A stretch of DNA of 51,012 bases. Source: Lysobacterales bacterium. GTDB taxonomy: Bacteria; Pseudomonadota; Gammaproteobacteria; Xanthomonadales; Marinicellaceae. The translations under genes and the position numbers were made by a program. The stretch covers positions 1-51,012 of the forward strand of contig JALSLV010000076.1 of NCBI GenBank assembly GCA_026988115.1, given 5' to 3'. Below, one piece after another: positions 25,583 to 34,897 of the stretch; the first letter of the stretch is position 1; each line of letters starts with the position of its first letter. The notes below the pieces were generated by a model. That model did not search any database. It had not been told where the DNA came from and saw nothing but the letters and a program-made list of their open reading frames with translations.

Positions 25583-26602
25583 ATGAATGTAGAACAGTTA
25601 TTAGAAACTGCAGCAGCAATGGTTGCGCCTGGTAAAGGCATCTTAGCAATAGATGAAAGCACAGGAACAATTGCCAAAAGACTGGCATCAGTTAATGTCG
25701 AAAATACAGAAGATAATCGCAGAGCGTACCGTGAAATGTTGTTAACAACACCCGATATAGGAGAATACATTTCCGGAGCAATCTTATACGATGAAACCAT
25801 CCGACAAAACGCATCAAACGGACAAAAACTGGTTGATATCATGTTAGAGGCAGGAGTTATACCTGGCATTAAGGTTGATACAGGTGCACATCCAATGGCA
25901 GGGTTTGAAGGCGAACTCATCACCGAAGGGCTTGATGGTTTGCGAGCACGCTTAAAAGAGTATGCGGAATTAGGTGCACGCTTTGCCAAATGGCGTGCGG
26001 TTATTACCATCACTGATGACTTGCCATCACAAGCCAATATTGAAGCCAATTGCCATGCATTGGCTCGGTATGCGGCTTTATGTCAAGAAGCTGGCATTGT
26101 GCCCATTGTTGAGCCAGAAGTTTTAATGACAGGCGATCACGATATTGATACGGCTTATGATATTAGCGAGCTGGCTCACAAAACATTATTCAAGCACCTT
26201 TTTGAACAAGATGTTATCCTGGAGGGTTGCATCCTAAAACCTTCAATGGTTATTGCAGGAGATAAATGTCCTGAGCAATCTGGTGTTGAAGATGTTGCCG
26301 AAGCAACAGTCAATTGTTTACTCAACTCAGTTCCTGCAAGTTTAGCCGGAATCGTATTTTTATCTGGTGGGCAAAGCGAAATTCAAGCCACTCAAAACTT
26401 AAATGAAATGAATGAACTAGGCCCACTGCCTTGGCCCTTAAGTTTTTCTTACGGTCGTGCTTTGCAAGCCAGCGCTTTAAAAGTATGGGGTTCAGACATT
26501 AAGAAAAACACCTCAGCTGCACAGCAAGAACTCGCACATCGTGCACGTATGAACTCGTTGGCAACACAAGGCGAATACAACGCAAATCTTGAGTCCTCAT
26601 AG
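25583..26602 (+). CDS. Fructose-bisphosphate aldolase, class I
   Basis: This 339-residue enzyme splits fructose 1,6-bisphosphate into two triose phosphates through a Schiff base on lysine. Class I landmarks are 'GKGILAIDESTGTIAKRL', 'ISGAILYDETIRQ', 'PGIKVDTGAHP', 'AKWRAVI', 'VEPEVLM', the Schiff-base-lysine strand 'EGCILKPSMVIAG', and 'LSGGQSEIQAT'. It belongs to the eukaryote-like class I branch found in Xanthomonas-type bacteria. A 55-nt AT-rich gap separates it from pgk, and a weak AAGGT precedes the ATG. Confidence 0.96.
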   Translation: MNVEQLLETAAAMVAPGKGILAIDESTGTIAKRLASVNVENTEDNRRAYREMLLTTPDIGEYISGAILYDETIRQNASNGQKLVDIMLEAGVIPGIKVDTGAHPMAGFEGELITEGLDGLRARLKEYAELGARFAKWRAVITITDDLPSQANIEANCHALARYAALCQEAGIVPIVEPEVLMTGDHDIDTAYDISELAHKTLFKHLFEQDVILEGCILKPSMVIAGDKCPEQSGVEDVAEATVNCLLNSVPASLAGIVFLSGGQSEIQATQNLNEMNELGPLPWPLSFSYGRALQASALKVWGSDIKKNTSAAQQELAHRARMNSLATQGEYNANLESS

Positions 26603-26633
26603 AGCACTTTATAGGGAAATGAAGTAAAAACCG

Positions 26634-27959
26634 ATGAAAATAGCAGTAATAGGAAGTGGATATGTAGGCTTAGTTAGTGGAGCTTGTTTTGCTCAAATGG
26701 GTAATAACGTTACTTGTGTTGACATAGACCAAGACAAAGTTGCCAAACTAAAACAGGGCATCGTACCTATTTATGAACCGGGTTTAGAGCGCATGGTTAA
26801 ACAAAACCATGACAATAAATCATTGCTGTTTTCATCTGATTTTGAACAATCCATCCAAGATGTGCAACTGATTTTTATCGCTGTTGGCACGCCCATGGGT
26901 GATGATGGCAGTGCCGACTTACAACACGTCTTAGCGGTGGCGAAAAACATTGGACAACACTTAAACCAATACACCGTGATAGTGGATAAATCCACCGTGC
27001 CTGTGGGCACGGCAGATAAAGTTAAGGCTGCGATTCAAACGCAATTAGATGCACGAGACTCTGAGGTGACTTTTGATGTGGTCAGCAATCCAGAGTTTTT
27101 AAAAGAAGGCGCTGCTATTGATGATTTTATGTGCCCAGATAGAGTGGTAGTTGGGGCGCAAAGTGAAAAAGCACTAGCCATCATGCGTGAACTGTACGCG
27201 CCATTTATGAAACACCATGATCGCTTTATTGCCATGGATATTCGCAGTGCAGAAATGACAAAATATGCTGCCAATGCCATGTTGGCAACCAAAATATCGT
27301 TTATTAATGAGATTTCAAATATCTGTGAACTGGTTGGAGCCGATGTCAATAAGGTCAGAAATGGCATAGGCAGCGACAGTCGAATTGGTTACAGCTTTAT
27401 CTATCCTGGTTGTGGGTATGGCGGCAGTTGTTTTCCCAAAGACGTGCAGGCACTGGTCAAAACATCCACTGATAACGGTTATTATCCCGAATTACTCAGT
27501 GCGGTCGAATTGGTCAACAAAAGACAAAAGCACGTGTTATCAAACAAAGTCATCAACCATTTTGGTGAAGACTTAAATGGTTTAACCTTTGCCATTTGGG
27601 GGTTAGCATTTAAACCTGGTACCGATGACATGCGCGAAGCACCTGCCATCACCATAATTAACGAACTAACCAAACGCGGTGCAAAAGTACAAGCCTACGA
27701 CCCTAAAGCCCTTCATGAAGCCCAAACGCACTACCTCAAAGACAACAAAAACATTCGTTATTGCGATGAGAAATACCAAGCCCTTAACAATGCCGATGCG
27801 TTGTTATTGATTACCGAATGGCAAGAATTCCGCAGTCCAGACTTCAACAAAATCAAATCACTACTCAAAACCAACCTCTTTTTTGATGGACGCAACCAAT
27901 TCAACAAAAAACAAATGCACGAAAATGGCTTTGCCTATTTGCCGATGGGAACAAAGTAA
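26634..27959 (+). CDS. ugd: UDP-glucose 6-dehydrogenase
   Basis: This 441-residue enzyme oxidises UDP-glucose to UDP-glucuronate with two NAD+, feeding polysaccharide synthesis. NAD motif 'IGSGYVGLVSGACFAQMG', the 'PTPMG-like' loop as VGTPMGDDGSADL, 'STVPVGTADKV', 'SNPEFLKEGAAIDDF', catalytic 'YPGCGYGGSCFPKDVQAL' (Cys in GGSCFPKD), and 'GLAFKPGTDDMREAPA' are all seen. It lies 31 nt after the aldolase gene and no other sugar-nucleotide or glycosyltransferase genes follow, since a REP region comes next. Confidence 0.97.
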   Translation: MKIAVIGSGYVGLVSGACFAQMGNNVTCVDIDQDKVAKLKQGIVPIYEPGLERMVKQNHDNKSLLFSSDFEQSIQDVQLIFIAVGTPMGDDGSADLQHVLAVAKNIGQHLNQYTVIVDKSTVPVGTADKVKAAIQTQLDARDSEVTFDVVSNPEFLKEGAAIDDFMCPDRVVVGAQSEKALAIMRELYAPFMKHHDRFIAMDIRSAEMTKYAANAMLATKISFINEISNICELVGADVNKVRNGIGSDSRIGYSFIYPGCGYGGSCFPKDVQALVKTSTDNGYYPELLSAVELVNKRQKHVLSNKVINHFGEDLNGLTFAIWGLAFKPGTDDMREAPAITIINELTKRGAKVQAYDPKALHEAQTHYLKDNKNIRYCDEKYQALNNADALLLITEWQEFRSPDFNKIKSLLKTNLFFDGRNQFNKKQMHENGFAYLPMGTK

Positions 27960-28340
27960 AACACTTAAATTGCGTAAAGAATGATGTGCTTGGTCAGGTT
28001 TATAAACAAAAAACGTATGCCAAAGAGAATGGAATAACAAATACAGACGAACTTCTGACTTGTTTCATATTAATTGTCAAAAATGTTGGGTATCGCTATG
28101 CTCCACCCAACTTACAAAAACCAAAAGAACCGTAGGTTGGTGTAGAGCCTGCGAAACCCAACAATAACAGAGTTTGATTCATATCTCATTAATAAATGGT
28201 TATAGCATTGCTTATTTATTCTAAAGTAGGTTTGGTTCCACAAAACCTACGGAGCTTATCGATGAATAAGCTTTATCAAATTCATCTTAAAATTATAAGT
28301 GAAAGAATAGAGTTGCTTTGATGAATTTGTGTAGTATTTC
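27960..28340. other. Intergenic region with several inverted repeats, no gene
   Basis: No ORF of interest was found in 380 nt. Apart from a REP pair (28084-28163) there are hairpins at 28226-28250 (GTAGGTTT/AAACCTAC) and 28253-28272 (AGCTTAT/ATAAGCT), and an inverted repeat CAAATTCATC (28277-28286) with GATGAATTTG (28320-28329). The last ones may end transcripts of the two convergent operons. Confidence 0.55.
28084..28163. repeat. Head-to-head pair of REP elements
   Basis: The right unit reads GTAGGTTGGTGTAGAGCC then TGCGAAACCCAAC (from 28132). The left unit is its inverted relative (GTTGGGTATCGCTATGCTCC, then ACCCAACTTAC, from 28084). Both resemble the widespread GTAGGTTGGG...GCGAAACCCAAC palindromes, and the pair forms a BIME-like arrangement between convergent genes. 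Confidence 0.7.
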
Positions 28341-30188
28341 TTATTCAAAATAAAAAACAGGCTTATTGGTTTTAAAAGGCAAGCGGCATCCTTTGGGTAA
28401 TAAATAGGCGTGCTTGTGTTTGATTTTTATGTGGTCAATATAACCATCAGTAATAATTAAAATTGGGCCTGTTTTTGGAAAATCATCGGCTTTTTCTAGT
28501 AAATTTATTGCGGGTTGTAATATTGTACCTCCTCGACCTTTAATTTCCACACGATGTAACAAAGAATCGGTGGTTACATAACCTGCATCATAAGGGCTTG
28601 CATCACAATAAACTAAACGTATAGCAATAACCTCTCTACTCATGGCATAAGCACAGATGGATCCTGTGGCTTTACCCAAATCTTGACGTGACATAGAGCC
28701 AGAGGTGTCCAAAACTACGGCAAAAGTTTGAGTGGCAGAATTTTCTTCGGGTCGAATCCAGCGCGGTCTTGGTATGTCGGGTGTGGCACTTTGGCGACGA
28801 CTCATACGCGAATAGCTGCGTTTTTTCTCAGGAATTTGGATATATTGATCAAGCCAGTGAGCCAGTTCAACATCCCATTTTATTGGTGGTTGATTGAGTT
28901 TACGAATTTCTTCAATTAAACCTGCAGGTAGAAAACCACGGTCTTTACCCTGGTACCATCGTTGACCTTCATACAAACAGCGGCGATAAAAGGCATCTAA
29001 ATCGACGCCGTCACCTGATGTCCACCATCCAGCTGGTTTTTCAGTAATTATATCAGGTTCACCATAAGTTCTTGGTGTTTTGGTTTTCTTTAATTTCCTT
29101 TGCCAACGTAGGTTTTTTACAATTTCATCATAAATATCTTCAGCAGATTGTTTGACTAATTTTTCATCGTATAACATTCCAATGATCGGAATTTGCCCAA
29201 TATTCATTTCAATTAACCATGCATTGATGACATAGTCACAGGCGACATTCCAAAAATAAGGATCTCGCCCTTGAGCTCGAACATCATGGCGCAAGCCCAC
29301 ATGAAGCATTTCATGTGTAAGTATGAAAATCAATTCTTGTAAATCAAAATTCCATCGAGGGTTGACATAAATTTCATGTAATTCAGGGTGGATTGCTGCC
29401 ACTTCAATATGCATAGAGTTGCAAATTTCTTCATCTTCAATCAAGGAGAAACTGGCTGCCATAGCAGATAACAGAGGGAAAGAACTAATAATCAAACTGT
29501 GGGCTTTTTGAATTTCTTTACTCAGCTTTATTTTAGTCAAACTTTGATTGGATGCTTTGGCAACTGCTTGTTTAACTGATTTTTTCAAACCTTTGACAAA
29601 ATTAGCCGAACGCCATTTTTCGACTTCTTCAGGTAGTTTTTGTTTATCAGTATCCAAAACCCAACTCTCTGCATAATTACCTATGCCAAAACCTGAAAAA
29701 GTCTCTAAGTTGTTTTTTTGTAAAATGTATTTGTGCAACACTTCTTCATTGCGAGTGGGAAATTCATCTTGTACGATTTTTTTAAATTCTTCAGGAATTT
29801 TGCCAAATTTTATGGTTTGACTAAACGCTTGAACATATATTTCACATGAACACATCCATGCTTTATCCTTTTTTTCAGGTCTTAAGTGATTTAAACCCAA
29901 ATGTAACAAGGCTAAAGAAATAAGGTATGCCCATTCTTGTGGTGTGAGTCGTTGTTTGAAATTGACGATAATTTCGGCTCGTGATTGATAATGCGAAGAA
30001 TAATAATTTTTCTTCATGTCATCGTTAATTTGACACCATGTATTATTAACGAGTTTATTTTCTTCTATAAAGACAATATTGCCAATGGTACGTAATAAAT
30101 GTGAAAACAATGGGTGAGACTCCACTATTTTTTCAGCCTCAACAATAAACTCTTTATTCTTTTTCCATTTGCCTTTTTGTTGTTTCAT
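28341..30188 (-). CDS. VWA-domain putative metallopeptidase (DUF2201-like) with duplicated N-terminal half
   Basis: This 615-residue protein shows two related metallopeptidase-like regions. The second (about residues 229-340) has the zinc motif 'ILTHEMLHVGLRHD' (H292, E293, H296). The first (about 20-135) aligns by eye but reads 'LISLALLHLGLNH' at the same place, so its catalytic His-Glu are gone. The C-terminal part is a VWA domain with the MIDAS 'VVLDTSGSMSRQDLG' (D494, S496, S498) and 'LVYCDASPYDAGYVT'. Such proteins pair with MoxR-type ATPases, and the MoxR gene directly overlaps (stop/start at 30188). The pair resembles cobaltochelatase-like or MoxR-VWA chaperone systems; the substrate is unknown. 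Confidence 0.85.
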   Translation of the reverse strand: MKQQKGKWKKNKEFIVEAEKIVESHPLFSHLLRTIGNIVFIEENKLVNNTWCQINDDMKKNYYSSHYQSRAEIIVNFKQRLTPQEWAYLISLALLHLGLNHLRPEKKDKAWMCSCEIYVQAFSQTIKFGKIPEEFKKIVQDEFPTRNEEVLHKYILQKNNLETFSGFGIGNYAESWVLDTDKQKLPEEVEKWRSANFVKGLKKSVKQAVAKASNQSLTKIKLSKEIQKAHSLIISSFPLLSAMAASFSLIEDEEICNSMHIEVAAIHPELHEIYVNPRWNFDLQELIFILTHEMLHVGLRHDVRAQGRDPYFWNVACDYVINAWLIEMNIGQIPIIGMLYDEKLVKQSAEDIYDEIVKNLRWQRKLKKTKTPRTYGEPDIITEKPAGWWTSGDGVDLDAFYRRCLYEGQRWYQGKDRGFLPAGLIEEIRKLNQPPIKWDVELAHWLDQYIQIPEKKRSYSRMSRRQSATPDIPRPRWIRPEENSATQTFAVVLDTSGSMSRQDLGKATGSICAYAMSREVIAIRLVYCDASPYDAGYVTTDSLLHRVEIKGRGGTILQPAINLLEKADDFPKTGPILIITDGYIDHIKIKHKHAYLLPKGCRLPFKTNKPVFYFE

Positions 30189-31243
30189 TATTGCCCAATA
30201 AGGCGTGGCAAATCTCTGGCAATTTCAAGCATAAACCAGTCAGGAAGATTGTTACCTTGTTCGTCTTCGCTGACCATCAACTGTGCCATTTCTAGTGATA
30301 TTCGAGATAATTTAATCAACAAATCTTTACTGCGAATGACTAAATCTTGAGACTTTGCATTGAGTTTCTTTTTATTTTCGGGCAAAGTTTTTATTAACTG
30401 AGCACGTAATGATTGCACCATAAAATACAAAACATCACGTTCTTCCGGCTTATCAGGCCATGATTTTTCACCTTTCAAAATTGCACTTAAAGTAAAGGTA
30501 TGCGCTTTTTGTTTGAAAAAGGCTTTAAACTGACGTGCATGATTTGGTGTTAATAAGCCACAGGAGAGCACATCAATAATTTGTTCATCTAATAACTCTT
30601 GTTTATAAGCATTAATGGCATCTGAAAGCATATGCCAAGACCGAGGTGTGGAAAATGGTTCTTCATGAGCAGGTGGTTTTGACCATAAATGATCGGGGCG
30701 AAGAATAATATAATCAATCACTAATTGATTAATGCCATTGTTGTGGGCCCAAATCAACCAATCTTTGCTGTTTGCTTTTAAGCTAACATGAACCATTCGA
30801 TTAATTAATGCAGAAGACAATGGCTTTACAATTGCAGCATCTTGGACACGATTTCCAGCACCAATTACAATAGAACCTTCAGGCAGTTCATATTCGCCAA
30901 TTCGGTGGTCATTAATCAAACTATAGAATGCTTTTTGTACTTCTTGAGAACAGGCATTGAGTTCATCTAAAAATAGGCAAAAAGGTTTATCCCTAGCAAT
31001 CAAAGTCGGTGGGCAAAAACGAGATTTGCCATCCACAATTTGTGGTACACCAATAATATCTTCAGGAGCTAGTTGTGAACCAAGCATGCTAACACAATCC
31101 AAACCCACTTCTTTAGCAAACTGTTCCACTAATGATGATTTACCAATACCTGGAGGGCCCCAAATAAAAATTGGACGAATCGGTGCAACATTTAAAATAA
31201 ATTCAAATATTTCACTGGGCTTTAACGTTTGAGTGGCATCCAT
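30188..31243 (-). CDS. MoxR-type AAA+ ATPase
   Basis: An ATPase of about 351 residues with Walker A 'FIWGPPGIGKSSLV' (about residues 25-38), Walker B 'FCLFLDELNA', sensor 1 'VIGAGNRVQD' and arginine-finger region 'LSSALINRMVHVSL'. The family remodels proteins, often together with a VWA protein, and here the VWA-metallopeptidase gene follows with a one-base overlap. ATG 31243 (MDATQTLKPSE) is preferred over 31291 because the extra residues do not look like part of the domain; no RBS is obvious. The pair is divergently transcribed from miaA. Confidence 0.88.
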   Translation of the reverse strand: MDATQTLKPSEIFEFILNVAPIRPIFIWGPPGIGKSSLVEQFAKEVGLDCVSMLGSQLAPEDIIGVPQIVDGKSRFCPPTLIARDKPFCLFLDELNACSQEVQKAFYSLINDHRIGEYELPEGSIVIGAGNRVQDAAIVKPLSSALINRMVHVSLKANSKDWLIWAHNNGINQLVIDYIILRPDHLWSKPPAHEEPFSTPRSWHMLSDAINAYKQELLDEQIIDVLSCGLLTPNHARQFKAFFKQKAHTFTLSAILKGEKSWPDKPEERDVLYFMVQSLRAQLIKTLPENKKKLNAKSQDLVIRSKDLLIKLSRISLEMAQLMVSEDEQGNNLPDWFMLEIARDLPRLIGQ

Positions 31244-31383
31244 GAGTTTAATTAGATTATTAGAAAAACAAATAATACTCGATATCAACAAGAAAACAAA
31301 AGCATAAATATTAATTACTGGTTTAATCTATGTAATCTTCTCTATCTACGGATATAATAATCATTTAAATCTTAAGCAATTAA

Positions 31384-32313
31384 TTGAACAAAAAAACTAT
31401 CTTTCTCATGGGTCCTACGGCAGCAGGTAAAACTGATGCAGCGATATTTTTGCATGAAAAATACGGTTGCGATATTATTTCGGTGGATTCGGCTTTGGTG
31501 TATCGGCAAATGGATATTGGTACGGCAAAACCTGATGAGCAAACCTTAATTAAAGCACCGCATGCGTTGGTGGATATTATTAATCCGTGGGAATCGTATT
31601 CTGCGGCTAATTTCGTCGATGATGCTTATAAATTGATGGAACGCTCGCGAAATGAATGCAACATGCCTTTATTGGCAGGTGGTACAATGATGTATTACCG
31701 TTCCTTGCAACAAGGTTTGTCTAAATTACCCGATGCCGATGCAGTGATACGTGCAGAACTTGAACAATCGGCTAAAGACATTGGGTGGGATGGTTTACAT
31801 CAACGTTTAACTCAAATTGATCCAGATTCTGCTGCGCGCATTAACAAAAATGATCCCCAGCGCATTGGACGGGCTTTGGAGATTCATGCCATTACCGGTC
31901 AGACCATGACTGAGTTGCATAAAAAAGACCAAGGAAATAAACTGGATTATGATGTGTTGAAAATCGTCATTGCTCCTGAACGTTCTTTGCTGCATAAGCG
32001 CATTGAACAACGCTTTGAGGTTATGCTGAAACAAGGCTTTATCGAAGAGGTGGAAAAATTAAAGGCCAATCCCAAGATAACTTTTGACATGCCCTCCATG
32101 CGTTGTGTCGGCTACCGCCAAGTGTGGCAGTATCTTGAGGATGAGTTGAATAAGGAAGAAATGATTTTCAAATGCATTGTTGCGACACGACAATTGGCAA
32201 AAAGACAATGGACATGGTTACGCAAGGAAGAAAATGCCGTTTGGTTGGATTCGACTAAGGCTGGTTATTTGGATGAAATTAAACGCCTAACTTCGGAATT
32301 TATTGAAAGCTAA
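31384..32313 (+). CDS. miaA: tRNA dimethylallyltransferase
   Basis: MiaA adds an isopentenyl group to A37 of tRNAs reading UNN codons. P-loop 'FLMGPTAAGKTDAA' opens the protein, followed by 'IISVDSALVYRQMDIGTAKP', 'HALVDIINPWESYSAANFVDDA', 'PLLAGGTMMYYRSL' and 'FDMPSMRCVGYRQVWQYL'. The 309-residue length is normal. It seems to start with TTG at 31384, since the family start (hydrophobic strand then GPTA) fits exactly. A TATAAT at 31353-31358 could be its -10. Confidence 0.95.
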   Translation: MNKKTIFLMGPTAAGKTDAAIFLHEKYGCDIISVDSALVYRQMDIGTAKPDEQTLIKAPHALVDIINPWESYSAANFVDDAYKLMERSRNECNMPLLAGGTMMYYRSLQQGLSKLPDADAVIRAELEQSAKDIGWDGLHQRLTQIDPDSAARINKNDPQRIGRALEIHAITGQTMTELHKKDQGNKLDYDVLKIVIAPERSLLHKRIEQRFEVMLKQGFIEEVEKLKANPKITFDMPSMRCVGYRQVWQYLEDELNKEEMIFKCIVATRQLAKRQWTWLRKEENAVWLDSTKAGYLDEIKRLTSEFIES

Positions 32314-32340
32314 AACGCATTTACAGTATCATAAAAGAAT

Positions 32341-33213
32341 ATGAATATACTTATCTTATCAAGGAACAAAAGACTTTACTCTACCCAAAGACTTTTTGAA
32401 GAATCACAGAAGGCCAAACACAATACTGCCATTGTCGATTATATGCATTGCAACATCATTTGTGAAAAAGAAAATCCCGTGGTTTATTACAACGGACAAT
32501 CACTACGATTTATTGATGCGCTGATTCCTCGTATTGGCGCCACTTTTACCTTTTATGGTTCGGCATTGATTCGCCAATTTGAAATGCAAAATGTTCCCAC
32601 TTTAGTTGCTTCTCAAGCTTTATTGATGGCACGAGATAAATTGCATTGTCTGCAAGCACTGACTATTGAAGGTGTCGGCATGCCCAAGACCTATTTTACC
32701 CATTATTTTTACAATATTGATGAAATTATTACCGCAGTTGGTGGTTTTCCTTTTGTCATGAAACAGCTAGAGGGGACACAAGGTTTTGGTGTTTTTCTGA
32801 TTAAAGACCGCAAACACGCTGGTGAAATTATCAATGCCCACCAAAGTGCCAACAAGCGATTTATCATTCAAGAGTATATTGCCGAATCCAAAGGAGCGGA
32901 CATTCGTGCCATTGTTGTGGGAGGAAAGGTCGTTGCTGCAATGAAACGTCAGGCCAAAAAAGGCGACTTTCGCTCCAATTTACACCAAGGAGGAAAAGGC
33001 ATAAATATTGAATTGACTGATGACGAACAAGAAACAGCGATAAAATCAGCCAAAGCCATGGGCTTAGAAGTGGCTGGTGTGGATATGTTGCAATCAAAAC
33101 GCGGGCCTTTAATTATTGAGGTTAATGCCTCACCTGGTTTGGAAGGCATTGAGAAAACAACCAAAATAAATGTCGCTAAAAAAATAATTCAGCACATTCA
33201 CAAGATTACATAA
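32341..33213 (+). CDS. rimK: RimK-type ATP-grasp ligase (ribosomal S6 glutamate ligase)
   Basis: This ATP-grasp enzyme is expected to add glutamate residues to the C-terminus of ribosomal protein S6. The 290-residue protein aligns with E. coli RimK from memory over its whole length: 'LILSRNKRLYSTQRL', 'DALIPRIGATFTFYG', 'RDKLHCLQAL', 'MKQLEGTQGFGVFL', 'IQEYIAESKGADIRAIVVGG', 'KKGDFRSNLHQGG' and 'LIIEVNASPGLEGIEKTT' (metal-binding end). Closely related paralogues have other acceptors, so substrate is likely but not certain. It converges on fhs. Confidence 0.88.
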   Translation: MNILILSRNKRLYSTQRLFEESQKAKHNTAIVDYMHCNIICEKENPVVYYNGQSLRFIDALIPRIGATFTFYGSALIRQFEMQNVPTLVASQALLMARDKLHCLQALTIEGVGMPKTYFTHYFYNIDEIITAVGGFPFVMKQLEGTQGFGVFLIKDRKHAGEIINAHQSANKRFIIQEYIAESKGADIRAIVVGGKVVAAMKRQAKKGDFRSNLHQGGKGINIELTDDEQETAIKSAKAMGLEVAGVDMLQSKRGPLIIEVNASPGLEGIEKTTKINVAKKIIQHIHKIT

Positions 33214-33223
33214 AAGTCTCTGC

Positions 33224-34894
33224 TTAACCAACTCCTGTAATTGTACCATCTGCTTGCACTTCAATTTTAGTTGCCACAGGGACTTTGGGCAAACCAGGCA
33301 TACGCATAATATTACCTGTAAGAACCACTAAAAATCCAGCACCAGCATTTATCTGTATACCACGAACTGTCACTTGAAAATCCTTGGGTATGCCGTGCAA
33401 TTTAGGGTCATCGGATAAAGAACTTGGCGCTTTAGCAATACAGACGGGTAGATGTTCTAGACCTAATTTTTTGATTTGCAGTAAATCTTTTTCGGCATCT
33501 TTAGTAAATGAAACATCATCAGCACCATACATTTTTTGGCTGACTTTGATGACTTTTTCGAAGACAGAATCACTGCTTTGATAAAGCGGTTGAAAAGCTT
33601 GATGATTGGTTGCGACATCAATTAAGGCTTGGGCTAATTCAACCGAGCCTTTTCCACCTTCGGTAAAATGACGTGACTCAGCAAATTTGATGCCCAGTTT
33701 CTCCACATGTGATTTAACAATGGCAATTTCGGCATCGGTATCAGCTGCAAAGCGGTTGAGTGCGACAACCATCGGTTTATTGAATTGTTGTACGCTATCA
33801 ATGTGCTTGTTTAAGTTATCCAAACCAAAGGCTACAGCGCTTAAATCTTCTGATTCTAAATCGTTTTCCTCTTTACCACCATGTAATTTCAAAGCACGAA
33901 TAGTCGTGACTAACACCACGGCAGCAGGATCTAAATCGGCCGATTGGCACTTAATATCAAAGAACTTTTCTGCACCCAAATCAAAACCAAACCCCGCTTC
34001 GGTAATAGCCCAATCCGAATAGTGCATCGCCATTTTGGTAGCCACCACAGAATTACAGCCATGAGCAATATTGGCAAATGGGCCGCCATGAATAAAAGCT
34101 GGGCAGCCTTCTAAAGATTGCACTAAATTTGGGTGAATGGCATCATTTAATAAAGCCATGAGTGCGCCAGTAAAATTTAACTGTTTTAAATAGACCGGTT
34201 CATTGTCATGTGTATACCCCAACAAAATTCGATTGAGCCTTTTGCGTAAATCTTCTTTATCATTGGCTAAACACAAAATCGCCATAATTTCAGAAGCCGC
34301 AGTGATATCAAAACCACCTTCACGAGGTACACCTTGAAACTTGCCACCCAAACCCAAAACAATTTGACGCAAGGAGCGGTCATTCATATCCATAACACGC
34401 CGCCAAACGATGCGTCTAGGGTCGATGTTGAGTTTATTGCGGTGATAGATGTGGTTATCTAACATGGAGGAAATCAAGTTGTTTGCAGAGGTTATTGCAT
34501 GAAAGTCTCCAGTAAAATGTAAATTTATTCGACTTGCAGGAACAACTTGGGCATAACCACCACCTGTTGCCCCACCTTTGATACCCATACAAGGACCAAG
34601 GGAAGGTTCTCGTAATGCCAAACAAACAGACTCACCTAATTGTTTTAAACCTTGAGCTAAACCAATGGAAGTTGTGGTTTTTCCCTCACCTGCTTTGGTT
34701 GGTGTTGTGGCTGAAACCAATATCAATTTATTGGGTTTCTTACCAGGTCTTTTGCCTTTGAGTGCATCCAAATGCACCTTGGTTATCTCTTTGCCATAAG
34801 GCATCAAATGTGTTTCATCAATGTGCATTTTTTCTGCAACCGATAAAATGGGTTTAACTTTGGTTTTTTTTGCAATTTCACTATTTGACAACAT
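33224..34894 (-). CDS. fhs: Formate-tetrahydrofolate ligase
   Basis: This 556-residue enzyme makes 10-formyl-tetrahydrofolate from formate, ATP and THF. Motifs seen are 'LILVSATTPTKAGEGKTTTSIGLAQGL' (P-loop), 'LREPSLGPCMGIKGGATGGGYAQVVP', 'NLHFTGDFHAITSANNL', and 'VRGIQINAGAGFLVVLTGNIMRMPGLP' at the C-terminus. The presence of this ligase gives a route for formate into one-carbon metabolism. The ferritin-like gene ends 3 nt upstream, so it belongs to the same transcript, and the 13-gene oxidoreductase operon lies before that. Confidence 0.97.
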   Translation of the reverse strand: MLSNSEIAKKTKVKPILSVAEKMHIDETHLMPYGKEITKVHLDALKGKRPGKKPNKLILVSATTPTKAGEGKTTTSIGLAQGLKQLGESVCLALREPSLGPCMGIKGGATGGGYAQVVPASRINLHFTGDFHAITSANNLISSMLDNHIYHRNKLNIDPRRIVWRRVMDMNDRSLRQIVLGLGGKFQGVPREGGFDITAASEIMAILCLANDKEDLRKRLNRILLGYTHDNEPVYLKQLNFTGALMALLNDAIHPNLVQSLEGCPAFIHGGPFANIAHGCNSVVATKMAMHYSDWAITEAGFGFDLGAEKFFDIKCQSADLDPAAVVLVTTIRALKLHGGKEENDLESEDLSAVAFGLDNLNKHIDSVQQFNKPMVVALNRFAADTDAEIAIVKSHVEKLGIKFAESRHFTEGGKGSVELAQALIDVATNHQAFQPLYQSSDSVFEKVIKVSQKMYGADDVSFTKDAEKDLLQIKKLGLEHLPVCIAKAPSSLSDDPKLHGIPKDFQVTVRGIQINAGAGFLVVLTGNIMRMPGLPKVPVATKIEVQADGTITGVG

Positions 34895-34897
34895 TAT

